NCBI GenBank assembly: GCA_016650365.1
Contig: JAENVV010000141.1
Span: 1-45,010 of the forward strand
Direction: 5' to 3'
DNA length: 45,010 nt
DNA from: Acidimicrobiia bacterium
Lineage (GTDB): Bacteria; Actinomycetota; Acidimicrobiia; Spongiisociales; JAENVV01
Shown: in pieces, positions 41,856 through 45,010 of the stretch
Position numbering within the stretch: the first letter of the stretch is position 1
Layout of the letters: each line of letters begins with the position of its first letter
Notes under the pieces: generated by a model
What the model was told of the DNA's origin: nothing
Databases searched by the model: none
Seen by the model: only the letters and a program-made list of their open reading frames with translations
Made by a program: the position numbers and the translations under genes

Positions 41856-42941
41856 ATGCAGGCCGGAATTGTTGGTCTCCCAAACGTAGGCAAGTCGACC
41901 CTCTTTAACGCTCTCACGGCGGCCGGGGTTGAGGCAGCCAACTATCCGTTTGCCACCATCGAGCCGAATGTGGGGATCGTGTCGGTGCCTGACCGGCGAC
42001 TCGAACAGCTTGAGTCCGTAATTGAAACCCGCAAGGTGATCCCGGCTGCAGTTGAGATCGTGGACATTGCCGGTCTGGTCCGGGGGGCTTCTGAGGGCGA
42101 AGGCCTTGGTAATCAATTCCTCGGCCATATCCGTTCAGTAGATGCCGTGCTGCATGTTGTTCGGTGTTTTGACTCAGATGACATCACTCACGTCGAGGGT
42201 ACCGTCGATCCCCGCCGCGACATCGAAACGATCGAGACCGAGTTGATCCTTGCGGACCTGGCTGTGGTCGATCGGCGACTTGATCGGCTCTCCAAAGCGG
42301 TCCGTACAGGGGATAAAGACGCGGCATTTGCCCGTGATGTCACGGAGCGACTCATCAAGGCCCTCGACGACGGGATCCCGGCGAGAGCGATTGGTTTTAC
42401 TGCCGATGAGCGGGCCTCACTGTGGGACGCACAGCTCATCACGCTCAAGCCGGTCCTCTACATAGCCAACGTCGACGAATCCGGTCTCGCCGGCAACGCC
42501 TATACGGCTTTGGTGCAGGAACTCGCCTCCGAACAGGGGGCAGGTTGCATCATCCTGTGTGCTCAGGCCGAAGCCGACATCGCCGAACTGCCCGAGGAGG
42601 AACGTCCAGAGTTCCTTGCCGAGTTGGGTCTTGATGAGCCGGGTCTGGCGGTGCTCGCCCGGGCTGCATATTTGTTGTTGGGCCTGGAGACCTATTTTAC
42701 GGCTGGCGAAAAGGAGATCCGAGCGTGGACGATCAAAGCCAAAACCAAGGCGCCTCAGGCGGCGGGCGTCATCCACTCCGACTTCGAACGCGGCTTCATC
42801 CGCGCCGAGGTGTATCGCATCGCGGACATGCTTGAGCTCAAATCGGAGGCAGCTCTCAAGGCGGCTGGAAGAATGCGGGTGGAGGGCAAGGAGTACACCG
42901 TGGTCGATGGTGACGTAATGCATTTTCGATTCAACGTATGA
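41856..42941 (+). CDS. ychF: YchF/OLA1 family P-loop ATPase
   Basis: Universally conserved ribosome-associated translation factor of the Obg group that prefers ATP. The P-loop is GLPNVGKSTLFNAL, G3 is DIAGLVRGASEGEGLGNQFL, and the base-specificity motif is NVDES, where other GTPases have NKxD. This change is the YchF hallmark. A coiled-coil hairpin lies in the middle and a TGS domain at the end (RAWTIKAKTKAPQAAGVIHS). The 361 residues are standard. AAGGA precedes the ATG. Its stop overlaps the lipoprotein start by four bases. Confidence 0.97.
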   Translation: MQAGIVGLPNVGKSTLFNALTAAGVEAANYPFATIEPNVGIVSVPDRRLEQLESVIETRKVIPAAVEIVDIAGLVRGASEGEGLGNQFLGHIRSVDAVLHVVRCFDSDDITHVEGTVDPRRDIETIETELILADLAVVDRRLDRLSKAVRTGDKDAAFARDVTERLIKALDDGIPARAIGFTADERASLWDAQLITLKPVLYIANVDESGLAGNAYTALVQELASEQGAGCIILCAQAEADIAELPEEERPEFLAELGLDEPGLAVLARAAYLLLGLETYFTAGEKEIRAWTIKAKTKAPQAAGVIHSDFERGFIRAEVYRIADMLELKSEAALKAAGRMRVEGKEYTVVDGDVMHFRFNV

Positions 42942-43738
42942 GTACCGTGTCTTCCATGCGCCGTGGTTTCGTTGCTGTTCTTGTGCTGTTAGGTGCCTGC
43001 AGTTCGGCCGTGACCACCACCACCGTTGCACCGCCGCCGCCGGCTACCACAGTCCGGTCGAGCAGCACGCTTCCGCCGGGTCCGACGACCACGGGGGTGG
43101 TTGTCCCTGACGAGGGTGACGGGCCAGGAGCGGCTCCCCCAAGTGGTGATGTGTTTGTATCAACCGACCTCGAGCGGTTTCGATCGTCGACCGAGATTCT
43201 GTTGAGCCGGGACGAGGCCGGTACCGATGTGATCATTTCTTCAAACATCGCTTCTGCGTACAGCCGTGAGCCCGCCAGTATCGAGGCGACCATCACCTCT
43301 GGCGAACGGGTGGCGCATGTCATCGGCATCGGTGAAATCTTCTGGATCGATGATGGATCGGGATGGCAAGAGAACCCGGCGGCCGAGCAGGTCTTGGGCC
43401 TGACCAGCGTCACCGCTCTCACCCCGGACAGCTTGACGCCTGTGTTGGCCCAGTTGACCGACGTCGGTATCGAAGACGTGAATGGGCGCCCGGCGACGCA
43501 TTATCAAGGTGGCACATCCGACGTGCAGACCTGGCTTGGTGGCTCGCCCGAGCTTGACCAGTTTTCGAGTCTTGATATCGGATCGATCGACGTGTGGATC
43601 GACGAGGCGGGCTTTGTCAGCAAGGCTGCCTATGCCTTCGGAGGAACTCGACTTAACTCTTCTGTGACGGAGTTCTACCGGGCATCGTTTGAGCTTTACG
43701 ACTTCGATGGTGACTTCGAGATAACGCCGCCGATCTAG
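42938..43738 (+). CDS. Lipoprotein, LppX/LprG-like
   Basis: A 266-residue lipoprotein: MRRGFVAVLVLLGAC forms the signal with lipobox Cys about residue 21. A Thr/Pro linker follows, then a beta-rich domain with RVAHVIGIGEIFWIDDGSGW and SLDIGSIDVWIDEAGFVSKA, and a final FYRASFELYDFDGDFEI. The layout of an N-terminal linker and a large beta sheet ending in a conserved I.VWID.. strand resembles the LppX/LprG lipid-carrier lipoproteins of actinobacteria, but this is only a fold-level impression. Its ATG overlaps the ychF stop (ATGA). Confidence 0.8.
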   Translation: MSTVSSMRRGFVAVLVLLGACSSAVTTTTVAPPPPATTVRSSSTLPPGPTTTGVVVPDEGDGPGAAPPSGDVFVSTDLERFRSSTEILLSRDEAGTDVIISSNIASAYSREPASIEATITSGERVAHVIGIGEIFWIDDGSGWQENPAAEQVLGLTSVTALTPDSLTPVLAQLTDVGIEDVNGRPATHYQGGTSDVQTWLGGSPELDQFSSLDIGSIDVWIDEAGFVSKAAYAFGGTRLNSSVTEFYRASFELYDFDGDFEITPPI

Positions 43739-43745
43739 GCGCAGA

Positions 43746-44531
43746 TCATGCACCCCGGTAGTCGGGCGGACGTTTCTCCAGGAAGGCGGCGATTCCTTCG
43801 GCTGTATCGCGGCTGCGAGACATGTCGGCGATGTTCCGTGCCTCGGACTCCATCTGCGTCTCGAGAGACTCGCCGAACGTTGTTAGTAGCATTTGTTTGA
43901 CCCGCCCGTGAGCCAGCGTCGGTCCGCAGGCGAGTTCTTTGCCAAGTGCAACTGCCTCGGCAAGCAGGTCGTCATCGGCGACCACCCGGGTGATCAACCG
44001 CCAATCGAGCGCTTCGGCTGCCGTCAGTACCCGGTTGGTCAGCATGAGTTCGGCCGCCCGGCGGAGTCCGACGGCCCGCGGCAAGAAATAGGTCGATCCG
44101 CCATCTGGAGATAGCGCCGATTTGGTGTACGCCGAAACAAATTTGGCTGATTCGGCAGCGAGGATCAGGTCCCCGACCATGGCGAGGCTGAAGCCACCAC
44201 CGCCTGCCGTTCCGTTGACAGCGACGATCACCGGTGCGTTCATCCTGGCGAAACGCGAGATGGCCCCGTGGAGATAGATCGTCATCTCCTTGAGCAAGTG
44301 GGCCATGCTTTCCGCGGCTATGAACGCTTTCAAATCCCCACCAGCGGAGAACATCTTGCCGCGTGCCGTGATCAGGACCGCCCGGATTTCAGGGTTCTCG
44401 TCACACTCGATGGCGACCTGCATGAGCTCCCGGCTCATGGTGAGGTTGATGGCGTTGGCTGCCTCAGGCCGGTTTAGCGTGATGGTGGCCAGGTGGTCGG
44501 AAACGTCAAAGAGCAGGGTCTCAAAGTCCAT
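43746..44531 (-). CDS. Enoyl-CoA hydratase/isomerase
   Basis: Crotonase-fold enzyme of 261 residues. ITLNRPEAANAINLTMSREL is the N-terminal core, FSAGGDLKAFIAAES is the first oxyanion-hole segment, VNGTAGGGGFSLAMVGDLIL is the second, and SALSPDGGSTYFLPRAVG follows. The usual catalytic Glu of the second segment (A-GGG-E/x-L) is replaced near Ser/Phe. An isomerase or hydrolase variant is therefore possible rather than a classical hydratase. The ATG has TAAGTT 6 bases upstream. A TetR regulator gene ends 26 bases upstream on the same strand and is a likely controller. Confidence 0.92.
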   Translation of the reverse strand: MDFETLLFDVSDHLATITLNRPEAANAINLTMSRELMQVAIECDENPEIRAVLITARGKMFSAGGDLKAFIAAESMAHLLKEMTIYLHGAISRFARMNAPVIVAVNGTAGGGGFSLAMVGDLILAAESAKFVSAYTKSALSPDGGSTYFLPRAVGLRRAAELMLTNRVLTAAEALDWRLITRVVADDDLLAEAVALGKELACGPTLAHGRVKQMLLTTFGESLETQMESEARNIADMSRSRDTAEGIAAFLEKRPPDYRGA

Positions 44532-44537
44532 GATCCG

Positions 44538-44543
44538 AACTTA
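44538..44543 (-). promoter_or_regulatory. -10 box for leaderless enoyl-CoA hydratase transcript
   Basis: TAAGTT on the minus strand, 6 bases before the ATG at 44531, in the gap after the TetR gene. Confidence 0.5.
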
Positions 44544-44557
44544 GCGCAGCCATTCGG

Positions 44558-45010
44558 TCAGGGCGTTGTCGAGAGCTCGTCGACCATGAGGCTGGCATAG
44601 GAACAGATGTCGAAGGTTGGGTTGATTGACCATCGAATGCTCAGTCCATTGAGGGCCCCGAGCAGGATCTCCATGCGGTCACCGGCCAGGGACCGTGGTA
44701 CGTTCGGGTGTTCTCGCACATAGGCATTTGTGAATCGTTCGACACGCTGTTCGTGATGTCTCTGGATGCGTCCGGCGAGGTGGTCCTGGGTGAGGGCGGC
44801 CGTAACGGCCATATGGGCGTAGACCCTCCCGAGTTCAGGGTCTTTGATGACAAAACCGGTATACGCATCGACGAGAGCTTCGACCGTATCGTTTCCCTCT
44901 CCGTCCGGGTCGGGATCGAACGTGCTGATCGCATCTCGGACGACGGTCAGGACCGCCTCGTCCTTGGTGGGGAAGAGGTTGTAGAACGAACCGGCCTGGA
45001 TGCCTGCCGC
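44558..45010 (-). CDS. TetR-family regulator, N-terminus cut by window edge
   Basis: The minus-strand frame is open to the last base of the window. It begins AAGIQAGSFYNLFPTKDEAV, the end of the TetR helix-turn-helix (recognition helix with GSFYNLF.TKDEA). A helical ligand-binding domain of about 130 residues follows, to the stop at 44558. ORF callers may start it at the internal ATG 44812, which misses the DNA-binding domain. It precedes the enoyl-CoA hydratase gene on the same strand, so control of acyl-CoA metabolism (FadR-like TetR) is plausible. The ligand is unknown. Confidence 0.88.
   Translation of the reverse strand, partial: AAGIQAGSFYNLFPTKDEAVLTVVRDAISTFDPDPDGEGNDTVEALVDAYTGFVIKDPELGRVYAHMAVTAALTQDHLAGRIQRHHEQRVERFTNAYVREHPNVPRSLAGDRMEILLGALNGLSIRWSINPTFDICSYASLMVDELSTTP

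Noticed and set aside
1-45010. tRNA, rRNA, insertion sequence, prophage or integrase signals
   Set aside because: No cloverleaf-like sequence, transposase or integrase motif, or terminal repeats were found in reading both strands.

Overview
The window looks like chromosomal DNA of a high-GC actinobacterium, most likely from the Acidimicrobiia or a nearby lineage. The GC content is about 60% by eye. Supporting signs are a WhiB-type iron-sulfur regulator, a LigC/PrimPol-C pair arranged as in mycobacteria, threonine-rich linkers on exported proteins, and frequent GTG starts. Many start codons also sit 6-9 bases after a TANNNT -10 box, the signature of leaderless transcripts. There are no rRNA or tRNA genes, no CRISPR array, no phage and no insertion sequence.

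Layout. 1-5 kb: truncated acyl-CoA dehydrogenase, cupredoxin/multicopper oxidase fusion, WhiB, MaoC hydratase, lipoprotein, FMN reductase, MsrB. 5-13 kb (minus strand): MFS exporter; MoxR-DUF58-transglutaminase operon; EamA transporter; GMC oxidoreductase. 13-16.6 kb: HAD phosphatase, YigZ protein, frameshifted SRPBCC protein, aldehyde dehydrogenase. 16.7-18.5 kb: DrrAB-type ABC exporter whose ATPase has an in-frame amber codon. 18.6-24 kb (minus): LigC, PrimPol, M50 protease, class V aminotransferase, AzlC and AzlD, packed closely. 24-33 kb: two paralogous lysozyme-like exported proteins, flavin reductase, VOC protein, acyl-CoA dehydrogenase, Rieske protein, leucine-type dehydrogenase, Tat-exported amidase, broken DUF1801 gene, MFS transporter. 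33-36.4 kb (minus): PrpE-type acyl-CoA synthetase, small protein, TrmH-type methyltransferase, SnoaL-like protein. 36.4-45 kb: ribbon-helix-helix-like protein with an upstream palindrome, broken GMC oxidoreductase, two cupredoxin lipoproteins, divergent aldehyde dehydrogenase, YchF, lipoprotein, enoyl-CoA hydratase and a TetR regulator cut by the window end.

The metabolic theme is oxidation of alcohols, aldehydes and acyl-CoAs: two acyl-CoA dehydrogenases, MaoC, enoyl-CoA hydratase, two GMC oxidoreductases, two aldehyde dehydrogenases and PrpE. A second theme is copper proteins, and a third is cell-wall remodelling.

The most unusual signals are regulatory. A 47-bp inverted-repeat element occurs twice, upstream of the aldehyde dehydrogenase and upstream of the broken GMC gene. 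At three gene junctions the stop codon of the upstream gene forms the first three bases of the next gene's -10 box. Two tiny leaderless ORFs end on the start codons of a divergent gene pair. Four genes carry inactivating lesions. Most of the indels are in short homopolymers, so sequencing error must be excluded before calling them pseudogenes. I did not see a clear new defence or mobile system.
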